DNA of 64,000 nt, taken from the NCBI RefSeq assembly GCF_004122735.1, contig NZ_SDIF01000032.1:1-64000 (forward strand). Direction: 5' to 3'. Numbering within the stretch: the stretch's first letter is position 1; the number at the start of each line of letters is the position of its first letter. The notes below the pieces were generated by a model. That model saw only the letters and a list, made by a program, of their open reading frames with translations, made no database searches and had not been told where the DNA came from. The translations under genes were made by a program, and so were the position numbers. The stretch is from Streptomyces sioyaensis. Lineage in GTDB: Bacteria; Actinomycetota; Actinomycetes; Streptomycetales; Streptomycetaceae. Shown here piece after piece: positions 1-10,400 of the stretch.

Positions 1-3000
1 CTCCCCTACACCGTCACCGCCACCTACAACGGCGACGGCAACTTCACCCCCTCCACCGGGACGGACAACCAGACCGTCCAGCCGGCCGATACCACCACCG
101 GCCTCGCCTCGGCGCCCGATCCCTCCTCGGTCGGGCAGTCGACGACGTTCGTCGCGAAGATCACCCCCGAGGCTCCGGCGGCCGGTGCGCCGACGGGGAC
201 CGTGACCTTCGAGTTCGGCGATGACAGCCCGCCCGTCACGGCACCGGTCGAGGGCGGCACGGCGACGATCTCCCACACCAATCCGGAGGTCACGGCCAGC
301 CCGTACACGGTCGCCGCCACCTACAGCGGCGACGACAACTTCAACCCCTCGGCGGGGGCGGACAGCCAGGTGGTCACCCAGGCCGCGTCGACGACCACGG
401 TGAGCGCCGCACCGTCCCTCTCGGTGACCGGCCAGGCGGTCACCTTCACCGCGACCGTCGCCGCCGTTCCGCCCGCCTCGGGCACCCCGACCGGGACGGT
501 CACCTACGACTTCGGCGACGACACCCCGCCCGTCACCGCACCGCTCACCGACGGCAGCGCCCAGCTCACCCACGCCTACACCAGTGCGGCGCACAGCCCG
601 TACGCGGTCACCGTCGTCTACAGCGGCGACCTCAACTTCCTCGATTCCAACGCCACGGACATCCACAGCGTCGAACAGGCCGGGACCGTCACCACGGTGA
701 CCGCGGCGCCCGACCCGTCCGTGACGGGCGAGTCGGTGACGGTCACCGTGACGCCCACGGCACCTGGAGCCGGCATGCCGACCGGGAGGGTCACCTTCGA
801 CTTCGGTGACGGCACCCCGGTCCTGATCGCCGAGCTCGTGGGGGGCACGGCCACGGTCACCCACCCTTACACCAGCGCCGCCTCGTACATCATCTCGGCG
901 CACTACAGCGGTGACGCCGACTTCGCGCCGTCCGACGACAGCATCGCCCATACCGTCGCTCCGGCCGCGACCACCACCACGGTGGCCTCGTCGGCGGAGC
1001 CCTCGGCAGTGGGTCAGAGCGTGACGCTGATCGCGCGGGTGGTGCCCGTTCCGCCGGGTGCCGGCGCCCCGACCGGCACGGTCACCTTCGGCTTCGGTGA
1101 CGGCACCGCGCCCGCCACCGCGACGGTCTCCAACGGCCTGGCCACGGTGGTGCACACCTACACCGGCACCGCGGGCAGTCCCTACGCCGTCACCGCGGAC
1201 TACAGCGGGGACGCCAACTTCGCGGCCTCGTCCGGGGCGACTGCCCAGCGCGTGGAGACCAGCGTGTCGACCACGTCGACGACGGTGAGTTCGGCGCCGG
1301 ACCCGTCCACCGTCGGCGAGCCGGTGGCCTTCACCGCGACGGTCGTGGCCGTCCCGCCCGCCTCGGGCACCCCGACCGGGACGGTCAGCTTCGACTTCGG
1401 CGACGGCACCGCGGTCGTCGACGCCTCGCTCGTAGGGGGCACGGCCACGGTCACCCACACCTACACCGCCGCGGCGAACCCCGCCTCGATCACCGCTGCC
1501 TACCGCGGCGACACCAACTTCGCGGGCTCGGCCGGCCTCGACAGCCAGACGGTCGTCCTGGCCGCTTCGTCGACGACGGTGCAGTCCTCCTCCGATCCCT
1601 CGGTGACCGGCGAGCCGGTCACCTTCACTGCGACCGTCGCGGCGGTTACGGCGGGCGCCGGCACCCCGACGGGCGCGGTCACCTTCGACTTCGGCGACGG
1701 GAGCGCGACCGTCAGGGCGCCCGTCGCGGACGGGACGGCCACCGCCGTCCACACCTACGCCACTACCTCGGGCAGCCCGTACGCGGTCACCGCCGACTAC
1801 CACGGCGATGCGAGCTTCACCGGTTCGACGGGCACCGATAGCCAGACCGTGGACCCGGCGGCGACGTCCACCACCGTGTACTCGTCGCCGGACCCGTCCA
1901 CGGTCGGCCAGCCGGTGACCATCACCGCGACCCTGGCGGCCGTTGCCCCGGGCACGGGTGCGCCGCCCGGAACCGTCACCTTCGACTTCGGCGACGGCAC
2001 CCCGACCGTCACCGCACCCGCCGTGGCCGGCCTGGCGACGGTCACCCACGCGTACACCACCACGGCCAACAGCCCTTACACCATTGCGGCCACCTACGGC
2101 GGCGACCCCGACTTCAGTCCCTCCGCGGGCACCGCCTCGCAGGCCGTGCTCCCGTCCGCGGTCACCCTCGCGGTGACCACCGGTCCGGACCCCTCGGTGG
2201 CGGGCGAGCCGGTGACCGTCACCGCGACGGCCACTCCGGTGCCGCCGGGCGCCGGAGTGCCCTCCGGTACGGTCACCGTCGACTTCGGCGACGGCACGGC
2301 CCCCAGCACGGCACCGTTGGCCGGCGGAGCGGTTCACCTCACGCACACCTACGCCTCCGTCCTCGGCAGCCCGTACACGGTCACCGCCACCTACAGCGGC
2401 AGCGGCGACTTCTCTTCCGCGGTGGCCACCGCCACCCAGGCGGTCCTGCAGGACGCCACGACCACCACGGTGACCGCCGCGCCGGACCCGTCGGTCGCGA
2501 GCCAGCCGGTCACCTTCACGGCGGCCGTGAAGCCGGTGGCGGGCGGCGGTTCACCGACGGGGACGGTGACGTTCGGCTTCGGCGACGGGACGCCCCCGGT
2601 CGCGATGCCCGTCGTCGGCGGCGTGGCCACCGTGCAGCACGCGTTCTCCGGCACGTCCGGCAGCCCCTACACGGTCACCGCCGACTACGGCGGGGACACC
2701 GACTTCACCGCTTCCGGCGGTACCGCCACGCAGACCGTCGACCAGGCGCAGTCCGGCACGGTCGTCGCCTCGTCGCCCGATCCGTCGGTCACGGGCCAGC
2801 CGGTGACCGTCACCGCGACGGTCTCGGCGGCACCGCCGGGAGACGGGACGCCGACCGGCACGGTCACCTTCGACTTCGGCGACGGCACCCCGACCGTCAC
2901 CACTCCCGTCGTGGCCGGTCTGGCGACGGCCACCCACGTCTGGACCGGCACGTCCGGAAGTCCGTACGTCCTCACGGCCGACTACAGCGGGGACGCCGAC

Positions 3001-6000
3001 TTCGGCCCCTCGACGGGCACCGGCACCCAGCTCGTCGCCCCGGCCGCGACCACCACCACCGTCGTCTCCGCCCCCGACCCGTCGGTGGTGGGCCAGCCGG
3101 TGACCGTCACGGCCACCGTCTCGACGATCGCGCCCGGAGACGGCCTCCCCACCGGGACCGTCACCTTCGGCTTCGGCGACGGCACCCCCGCGGTCACCGC
3201 ACCCGTGACGGACGGCACGGCGAGCATCACCCACGTCTGGGCGAGCACATCCGGCAGCCCATACACGATCACCGCCGACTACAGCGGCGACCCCGACTTC
3301 AGCCCCTCCACCGGCAACGACGTCCAGCGCGTCGCCCCGGCCACGACCACCACCACCGTCAGCGGACTTCCGGAGCCGTCGGTGACCGGGCAGCCGGTGA
3401 CGTTCGTCGCGAGGGTGACACCGGACGGCCCGGGGGACGGTACGCCGACTGGGACGGTGACGTTCCACTTCGGCGACGGCAGCACGCCGGCCGACGCTCC
3501 CGTGGTGGACGGTGTGGCAACGACCGTGCACGCCTACCCGCATACGACGGGCAGCCCCTTCACCGTCACCGCCACCTACAACGGCGACGACGAGTTCACC
3601 GCCTCGGTGGCAACCGATCCGCACCTCGTGCAGCCGGCGTTGTCGACGACCGTGGTCAGCTCGGCGCCGGCCACCTCCGTGCCCGGCCAGCCGGTGACCG
3701 TCACCGCGACGGTCTCGGCGACTCCGCCGGGAGACGGCACCCCGACCGGCACGGTCACCTTCGACTTCGGCGACGGCTCCCCCGCCGTCACCGCACCCGT
3801 GACGGACGGCACGGCGAGCATCACCCACGTCTGGCCGAGCACGTCCGGCAGCCCCTACACGATCACCGCCGACTACAGCGGGGACGCGGGATTCACGCCC
3901 TGCTCGGCAACCGGCACCCAGACCGTCGCCCCGGCCGCCACCACCACCGCCGTGGTGTCCTCCCCCGACCTGTCGGTGGCGGGCCAGTCGGTGACGCTCA
4001 CCGCGACCGTCGCCCCGGTCGCACCAGGAGACGGCACCCCGACCGGCACCGTCACCTTCGACCTCGGCGACGGCACCCCCGCCGTCACCGTCGCGGTCGC
4101 CGCGGGAACGGCGACCGTCACGCACACCTGGGGCGAGACCTCGGGCAGCCCGTATCCGATCACCGCCGACTACAGCGGCGACTCCGACTTCAGCCCCTCC
4201 ACGGGCGCCGACGCCCAGACCGTCGGCCAGGCCTCCTCCGGCGTGACCCTGGTCTCCTCCCCGGACCCGTCCGTGGCCGGGCAGGCGGTCACGTTCACCG
4301 CGCGGGTCACCGCCGTCCCTCCGGGCGCGGGCACCCCCACCGGGACCGTCACCTTCGACTTCGGCGACGGCACCGCACCGGTCACCGCACCGGTCTCCGG
4401 CGGCGTGGCGACCTTCACCCACGCCTACGCGGCCGCGTCCGACACTCCTTACACCGTCACGGCGCAATACAGCGGGGACGCCGACTTCGCCCCCGGCACC
4501 GGCACCGACCTCCACACGGTGTCGGCGGGCGCCGCCACCACGTCGACCACGGTGAGCTCCTCCCCCGATCCCACCGTCACGGGCCAGCCGGTGACCTTCA
4601 CCGCGACGGTGGCACCGACCCCGCCCGGCGCCGGAGTGCCCACCGGCACGGTGACGTTCGACTTCGGCGACGGTACGGCGGCCATCACGGCACCGGTCTC
4701 CGGCGGCGTGGCGACCGTCGCGCACACCTACCGGACGGCGACGGGCAGCCCCTACACGGTCACGGCGCACTACAGCGGGGACGCCAACTTCAGCTCCTCC
4801 TCGGGCGCGGACCTCCACACGGTCGCGCCGGCATCCACCCGCACGACGGTGACCACCGCACCGGACCCGTCGGTGGCCGGCCAGCCGGTGACCCTCACGG
4901 CGACCGTGGCCCCGCTCGGGCCGGGCGCCGGAGTGCCGACCGGCCTCGTCACCTTCGACTTCGGCGACGGTGCACCGGCCACGTCGGCGCCGGTCTCCGG
5001 GGGCGTGGCAAGGGCCACCCACACGTATACGAGTGCGGGCGGGCCCTTCACCGTGACCGCGCACTATGAGGGGGACACCAGCTTCCTGCCGTCGGACGGT
5101 ACGGACACCCAGACGGTCAACAAGGCGGCCACCACCACGGCCGTGGTCTCCTCCCCCGACCCCACGGTCGTCGGCCAACCCACCACGATCACCGCCACGG
5201 TGGCGTCCGCCGCGCCAGGAGCCGGCACCCCCACCGGCACCGTCACCTTCTCCTTCGGCGACGGCACCCCCACGACCACCGCAACCCTCTCCGGCGGCAC
5301 CGCCACCACCACCCACACCTACACCGGCACCTCCGGCAGCCCGTACACCCTCACCGCCACCTACAACGGAGACCCCAACTACACGTCATCCAGCGGCACG
5401 GACCCCCAGACCGTCAACAAGGCGGCCACCACCACGGCCCTGACCTCCTCCCCCGACCCCTCCGTCGTGGGGCAGTTGATGACGGTCACCGCCACGGTGG
5501 CGTCCATCGCACCGGGGGCCGGCACGCCGACCGGGACCGTCACCTTCGACTTCGGCGACGGCACCCCCACCGCCACCGCACCCCTCTCCGGCGGCGTCGC
5601 CACCGTCACCCACACCAGCGCCTCCAGCAGCCCGTACACGCTCACCGCCACCTACAGCGGAGACGCCAACTACACCGCGTCCAGCGGCACGGACACCCAG
5701 ACGGTCAACAAGGCGGCCACCACCACGGCCGTGGTCTCCTCCCCCGACCCCACGGTCGTCGGCCAACCCACCACGATCACCGCCACGGTGGCGTCCGTCG
5801 CACCAGGAGCCGGCACCCCCACCGGCACCGTCACCTTCTCCTTCGGCGACGGCACCCCCACGACCACCGCAACCCTCTCCGGCGGCACCGCCACCACCAC
5901 CCACACCTACACCGGCACCTCCGGCAGCCCGTACACCCTCACCGCCACCTACAACGGAGACCCCAACTACACGTCATCCAGCGGCACGGACCCCCAGACG

Positions 6001-7179
6001 GTGAACAAGGCCGCCACCACGACGGCCCTGGCCTCCTCCCCCGACCCCACGGTCGTCGGCCAGACGGTCACCCTCACCGCCGCGGTCTCCGCCCTCGCCC
6101 CGGGAGCCGGCACCCCCACCGGCACCGTCACCTTCTCCTTCGGCGACGGCACCCCCACGACCACCGCAACCCTCTCCGGCGGCACCGCCACCACGACTCA
6201 CACCTACACCGGCACCTCCGGCAGCCCGTACACCCTCACCGCCACGTACAACGGGAGTACCAACTTCACCGCCTCCAGCGGCTCGGACACGCAGACCGTG
6301 AGCAAGGCGGCGACGACCACCACGGTGACCTCCGCACCCGACCCGTCAGCGGCCGGCCAGACGGTCACCCTCACCGCCGCGGTCTCCGCACTCGCCCCGG
6401 GAGCCGGCACCCCCACCGGCACCGTCACCTTCAGCTTCGGGGACGGTACGAGCTCCGCCACCGCAACGCTGGCCGGCGGTCTCGCGACCGTCACCCACAC
6501 CTACGCCACCAAGACGGGCAGCCCGTTCCCCGTCACGGCCGCCTACAACGGGGACGCCAACTTCACCGCGTCCAGCGGCACCGACACCCAGACGGTCAGC
6601 AAGAACACGACGACCACGACGGTGACATCGTCCCCGGACCCCTCGGTGGTCGGCCAGCCGGTCACCCTCAGGGCGACCGTCTCCGCCGCGACCGGTGCGC
6701 CGACCGGAACGGTCACGTTCAGCTTCGGCGACGGTACGAGTTCCGCCACGGCAACGCTGTCCGGCGGTGTCGCCACCGTCACCCACGCCTACGCGACCCC
6801 CACGGGGAGCCCGTTCACCGTCACCGCCACCTACGGCGGGGACGCCAGCTTCACGTCATCGAGCGGCACCGACACCCAGACCGTCAACAAGGCCGCCACC
6901 ACCACGACCGTGGTCTCCTCGCCGAATCCCTCGACGACGGGTGACCGGGTGACGGTCACCGCGACCGTGGCTCCCCTCGCCCCCGGTGCGGGGTCGCCCA
7001 CCGGAACCGTCACCATCGCCATCACCGGGCGCACTCCCCAAACCGTGCCGCTGGTCGGCGGGACGGCCACGACCTCGTTCAATCCGCTGCCCAAGGGGAG
7101 CCACACCGTCACCGCCCAGTACAACGGCGACGTCGGCTTCGCCGCTTCCACCGGGAGCACGGTCCAGACGGTGCCGTAG
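1..7179 (+). CDS. Giant Ig/PKD-like repeat protein, 5' end outside window
   Basis: The reading frame is open from base 1, so the start codon lies upstream; 2392 codons and a TAG stop are visible. The protein is about 24 tandem units of roughly 97 residues. Each unit carries a core like V-T-F-x-F-G-D-G-T, then an A-T-V-T-H-T-Y strand, S-P-Y-T-V-T-A-x-Y-x-G-D, and a linker Q-T-V-x-x-A-x-T-T-T. This is typical of bacterial Ig-like (Big_3_5-type) or PKD-like beta-sandwich repeats of surface or secreted proteins. The last unit is degenerate (I-A-I-T-G replaces F-G-D-G) and probably caps the array. There is no LPXTG motif or C-terminal membrane anchor, so release from the cell or attachment through the missing N-terminus is inferred. 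Function is unknown; adhesion or a stalk-like spacer is plausible. Confidence 0.85.
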   Translation, partial: LPYTVTATYNGDGNFTPSTGTDNQTVQPADTTTGLASAPDPSSVGQSTTFVAKITPEAPAAGAPTGTVTFEFGDDSPPVTAPVEGGTATISHTNPEVTASPYTVAATYSGDDNFNPSAGADSQVVTQAASTTTVSAAPSLSVTGQAVTFTATVAAVPPASGTPTGTVTYDFGDDTPPVTAPLTDGSAQLTHAYTSAAHSPYAVTVVYSGDLNFLDSNATDIHSVEQAGTVTTVTAAPDPSVTGESVTVTVTPTAPGAGMPTGRVTFDFGDGTPVLIAELVGGTATVTHPYTSAASYIISAHYSGDADFAPSDDSIAHTVAPAATTTTVASSAEPSAVGQSVTLIARVVPVPPGAGAPTGTVTFGFGDGTAPATATVSNGLATVVHTYTGTAGSPYAVTADYSGDANFAASSGATAQRVETSVSTTSTTVSSAPDPSTVGEPVAFTATVVAVPPASGTPTGTVSFDFGDGTAVVDASLVGGTATVTHTYTAAANPASITAAYRGDTNFAGSAGLDSQTVVLAASSTTVQSSSDPSVTGEPVTFTATVAAVTAGAGTPTGAVTFDFGDGSATVRAPVADGTATAVHTYATTSGSPYAVTADYHGDASFTGSTGTDSQTVDPAATSTTVYSSPDPSTVGQPVTITATLAAVAPGTGAPPGTVTFDFGDGTPTVTAPAVAGLATVTHAYTTTANSPYTIAATYGGDPDFSPSAGTASQAVLPSAVTLAVTTGPDPSVAGEPVTVTATATPVPPGAGVPSGTVTVDFGDGTAPSTAPLAGGAVHLTHTYASVLGSPYTVTATYSGSGDFSSAVATATQAVLQDATTTTVTAAPDPSVASQPVTFTAAVKPVAGGGSPTGTVTFGFGDGTPPVAMPVVGGVATVQHAFSGTSGSPYTVTADYGGDTDFTASGGTATQTVDQAQSGTVVASSPDPSVTGQPVTVTATVSAAPPGDGTPTGTVTFDFGDGTPTVTTPVVAGLATATHVWTGTSGSPYVLTADYSGDADFGPSTGTGTQLVAPAATTTTVVSAPDPSVVGQPVTVTATVSTIAPGDGLPTGTVTFGFGDGTPAVTAPVTDGTASITHVWASTSGSPYTITADYSGDPDFSPSTGNDVQRVAPATTTTTVSGLPEPSVTGQPVTFVARVTPDGPGDGTPTGTVTFHFGDGSTPADAPVVDGVATTVHAYPHTTGSPFTVTATYNGDDEFTASVATDPHLVQPALSTTVVSSAPATSVPGQPVTVTATVSATPPGDGTPTGTVTFDFGDGSPAVTAPVTDGTASITHVWPSTSGSPYTITADYSGDAGFTPCSATGTQTVAPAATTTAVVSSPDLSVAGQSVTLTATVAPVAPGDGTPTGTVTFDLGDGTPAVTVAVAAGTATVTHTWGETSGSPYPITADYSGDSDFSPSTGADAQTVGQASSGVTLVSSPDPSVAGQAVTFTARVTAVPPGAGTPTGTVTFDFGDGTAPVTAPVSGGVATFTHAYAAASDTPYTVTAQYSGDADFAPGTGTDLHTVSAGAATTSTTVSSSPDPTVTGQPVTFTATVAPTPPGAGVPTGTVTFDFGDGTAAITAPVSGGVATVAHTYRTATGSPYTVTAHYSGDANFSSSSGADLHTVAPASTRTTVTTAPDPSVAGQPVTLTATVAPLGPGAGVPTGLVTFDFGDGAPATSAPVSGGVARATHTYTSAGGPFTVTAHYEGDTSFLPSDGTDTQTVNKAATTTAVVSSPDPTVVGQPTTITATVASAAPGAGTPTGTVTFSFGDGTPTTTATLSGGTATTTHTYTGTSGSPYTLTATYNGDPNYTSSSGTDPQTVNKAATTTALTSSPDPSVVGQLMTVTATVASIAPGAGTPTGTVTFDFGDGTPTATAPLSGGVATVTHTSASSSPYTLTATYSGDANYTASSGTDTQTVNKAATTTAVVSSPDPTVVGQPTTITATVASVAPGAGTPTGTVTFSFGDGTPTTTATLSGGTATTTHTYTGTSGSPYTLTATYNGDPNYTSSSGTDPQTVNKAATTTALASSPDPTVVGQTVTLTAAVSALAPGAGTPTGTVTFSFGDGTPTTTATLSGGTATTTHTYTGTSGSPYTLTATYNGSTNFTASSGSDTQTVSKAATTTTVTSAPDPSAAGQTVTLTAAVSALAPGAGTPTGTVTFSFGDGTSSATATLAGGLATVTHTYATKTGSPFPVTAAYNGDANFTASSGTDTQTVSKNTTTTTVTSSPDPSVVGQPVTLRATVSAATGAPTGTVTFSFGDGTSSATATLSGGVATVTHAYATPTGSPFTVTATYGGDASFTSSSGTDTQTVNKAATTTTVVSSPNPSTTGDRVTVTATVAPLAPGAGSPTGTVTIAITGRTPQTVPLVGGTATTSFNPLPKGSHTVTAQYNGDVGFAASTGSTVQTVP
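5101..5999 (+). repeat. Near-identical duplicated unit in the Ig repeat array
   Basis: Positions 5101-5411 and 5689-5999 are almost identical at nucleotide level and offset by 588 bp, exactly two 98-residue units. The only differences noticed are a few bases in the P-G-A-G linker. The other units have diverged much further, so this looks like a recent duplication or gene conversion inside the array. Confidence 0.85.
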
Positions 7180-7273
7180 TGAGGGTTCGGTTCGGCCGGC
7201 CACCGCGCGCCGTGGCACGTCCGGCGCAGGTCCGGCGCGCGGCCGGCACACGGCGTCGCAGGTCGGTCGCACG

Positions 7274-7301
7274 GCCGGCGCAGGGCCGGCGCAGGGCCGG
7301 C
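7274..7301. repeat. 11-bp GC-rich tandem repeat after the Ig-repeat gene
   Basis: GCCGGCGCAGG occurs twice in tandem and is followed by a partial third copy (GCCGGC), with looser copies just upstream. Because GCCGGC is self-complementary the tract can fold into several hairpins. It lies about 95 bp after the stop of the repeat protein and may serve as a terminator; no U-tract is present. Confidence 0.5.
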
Positions 7302-7344
7302 TGAAGCGGAATCCTGCATTCCAAAGTTCCCGGTCCGGCAAATG

Positions 7345-7378
7345 CTAAGGGCTCCCCTAGTCGCCGAAGGCGCATGAT
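7345..7378 (+). promoter_or_regulatory. Cluster-type box plus -10 upstream of the NRPS gene
   Basis: The near-palindrome CTAAGGGCTCCCCTAG (7345-7360) matches 12 of 16 positions of the PimM-type PAS-LuxR consensus CTVGGGAWWTCCCBAG. Exactly 12 bp later comes CATGAT (7373-7378), a plausible -10 hexamer. The same box-12 bp-hexamer layout occurs at 17471, 54863, on the minus strand at 54817, and loosely at 62562. The predicted transcript start is about 40 bp before the GTG/ATG region of the NRPS gene. Confidence 0.6.
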
Positions 7379-7426
7379 GTGCGCCGACCGGCACCATGGA
7401 GCCGGCTTTCTCCCCGGAGGCCAGGA

Positions 7427-10400
7427 ATGCGTGACTCGTCCGATTGTCAGCCCTACACCAGACCCTTGTCGGCCGAGGAATGGCTGTACGTGGGCATGGG
7501 CGGCCGGAACACCATTCAGCACGTCATCGAAGGCGACGGAGCCCTGGACGCCGAGGAACTCCGCACGGCGGTGGCGGCCGCCTCGACGGCGTGCCCGGGG
7601 ACCCGGCTCAGACGGCAGGGGCGCCGGTGGGTGGACAGCGGGACCGCCCCCTTGGTGCACGTCCTGCCCGGCCCGTTCGACGGGCGGCTCCTGGACTCAC
7701 CGGCGCTGCGCAAGCCGCTGAGTCCGTCGGGGCCGACCTGTGAGGTGCTGCTGGTTCCCGGGGATCCGGCCACCGTGGTCTTCCGGGCCTGCCATGCCGT
7801 GACCGACGCCCGGGGCCTGCTGCCCTGGGCCGTCGATGTGTTCCGGGTGCTGCGCGGTGAGCAGCCGCTGGGCGCGCCCGCGCGGCTGAACAGCGACGAG
7901 TTCCTGGCGCGGCTCGATCTGCCGGACGGCCTGCCGCCGATCCCGCAGGGCGTGGGGAAGCTGGCCTGGCCCTCCCCGCTGGGGCAGCTCCCGCGACGAG
8001 GGCGCGGGATGCTCTGGCGGCGTCGGACCGTCGACGGCAGCCACCCGGCGATCACGGCGAAGGTGACCACCGCGCTCGCCGCGGAGTACGGGCCGCAGGG
8101 CAGGGGGCAGTTCTTCGTTCCGGTCGATCTGCGCCGCCATGACGCGACGATCCGCTCCACGGCCTGGCTGTCCCAGGCGCTGGTGCTGGATGTCGCCCCC
8201 GGGGACAGCTGGGAGGAGACGCATCGCAGGATGCTCACCGCCCTCGCCGCGAAGGAGGAGCTGGCGCTGCGCACCGAACCCCGCCTGCTCCAGGCGCCGT
8301 TGCCGGTGCTGCGCCTGATGTCGGCGGCGGTCGACCGCGCGGCCGTCCGCAAGGGCCGCTTCTCCGCCCTGGGCTTCGTCACGCATCTGGGCGACTTCGG
8401 TCTCCAGGACTTCAGCGCCGCCGGATTCCGGGCCCGGACGCTGTACACCCTGGGCGGCACCGGTCCCGGCAGTCCGCCGTCGATCGAGATGACGGAGAGC
8501 GCGGGCCACACCGAGATCACCTTGGCGTGGCAGGACGGCCCGGGCGTCGCGGAGCGCGCCGAAGCGCTGCTCGACCATGTCGAAGAGGCGCTGTCGCCCC
8601 GTGCGCACCGCCACTGGGCGGGCAATGACACCGCGCGAGCGCTGCCCACGGACGGTTCGGTGGTCCGGCTCTTCCGCGAGCAGGTCCGGCGGACGCCCGA
8701 CCGGGTGGCGCTCAGCGGGCCGGAGGGGACGGTCACCTATGCCGAGCTGAGCCGCCGTGCGGATGCCGTGGCCGCCGAACTGGCCCGCCGCGGCGCCGGG
8801 CGGGGCAGCGTCGTCGCCCTGCTCGCCGACCGGTCGGTGGCGGGTGTGGCGGGGCTGTGGGGGGTGCTGCGGGCCGGCGCCTGCTATCTGCCGGTGGACG
8901 CACAGCACCCGGACATCCGTCTGGCCGGGCTGCTGGCCGATGCGGGGGCCTCTTACTGCCTGGTGGAGCGGCCGCACGAGAAGCGCGACTGCATACCGGA
9001 CGGTTGTGTGCCGCTGGTGCTGGACGAGCTGATGGCCGCGGCGGCGGACCCGGAGCGTTCCGGTGCCGCGGGGGACGACACGTTCGAGGACGTCGAGGTG
9101 GCGCCGGACGACCTGGCCTACCTCATCTACACCTCGGGCTCGACGGGCCGGCCCAAGGGCGTGCAGATCGAGCACCGCAGCCTGCAGCACTATGTCCACT
9201 GGGCCACAAGGGAATTCGGGGTGGATGGCGAAACCCGCCTCCCGCTCCTCACCTCGCCGTCCTTCGATGTCTCGGGCACGTCCGTGTTCCTGCCGCTGCT
9301 GGCGGGCGGCGAGGTGATCCTGCTGCGTGACGAGCCCCATCACCTCTCGCTGCGCCGCCTGCTGGCGGAGTCGGGCGCCAATACGCTGAATCTGACGCCC
9401 TCTCACCTCGATCTGATCGGGCAACTGGACATGCGCCCGGTCGGGTTCCGCACCATCATCGTGATCGGTGAGCAGCTGAGGGTGGAGGTCGCGGCGCGGG
9501 CGCAGGAGATGTTCGGGGACGGGTGCCGGATCGTCAACGAGTACGGGCCGACCGAGGCGACCATCGGGTGCACGGCGTACACCTTCCGTCCGGAGACGGA
9601 TCGGCACCGGGCCGTGGTGCCGATCGGGATGCCGGCCGACAACACCCAGGTGTTTCTGCTGGATGCGCAACGGCGGTTCGTCGCCCCCGGTGAGGTGGGC
9701 GAGATGTATCTCGGCGGGGCGCAGCTGGCCCGCGGCTACCGTGGCCGACCGGACCTGGACCAGGAGCGCTTCCCCAGGCTGGCGGACGGCACCCGGGTCT
9801 ACCGCACCGGCGATCTGGCCCGGGCCCTTCCCTCGGGCGGGCTGGAGTTCATCGGACGCATCGACAACCAGGTCAAGGTGCGGGGCCACCGGGTGGAGCC
9901 GGCGGAGGTGGCGCAGTGCCTGGAGCGCCATCCGGCAGCCGACCGGGTCGTGGTGGTGGCGCGGGCCAGGTCCGGCCGACCGGGCAAATCCCTGTTCGCG
10001 TACGTACTGGCCAACGCGCAGTTGACACCGGAGGAGTTGACCGCTTTCGCCGCCGAACGGCTCCCGCGGTACATGGTGCCTGCCGCGATCGTCCTCGTGC
10101 CGGAGCTGCCGTACACGGTCAGCGGCAAGGTCGACGAGAAGGCGCTGCCGGACCCGTTCACCGAGGAGCCGGGCGCCGGGGCCCCGGTCCGCGCGGATGC
10201 GGCCGCGCCGGTGGATCCGGTGGAAGAGGCGGTGGCCCAAGTCTGGGCACGCACCCTGGGCGTGGAGCGCTGCCGGCTCGACGGGCAGGCGGACTTCCAC
10301 CGGATGGGCGGTGACTCGCTGTCGCTGCTCGCGATGGTCGCGGGGGTCTGCCGTGAGGTGCTGGAGTCCGGACGGGAAGAGGCGTTCATGGCGCAGCTCG

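Noticed and set aside
2551..5316. 921-residue minus-strand ORF inside the Ig-repeat gene
   Set aside because: It is antisense to the repeat protein, has Arg/Gly/His-rich periodic composition, and exists only because high GC suppresses stop codons.
1..7179. Regular repeats considered as a CRISPR or satellite array
   Set aside because: The 290-bp periodicity is coding, in frame and encodes a beta-sandwich repeat; there are no short identical repeats with unique spacers.
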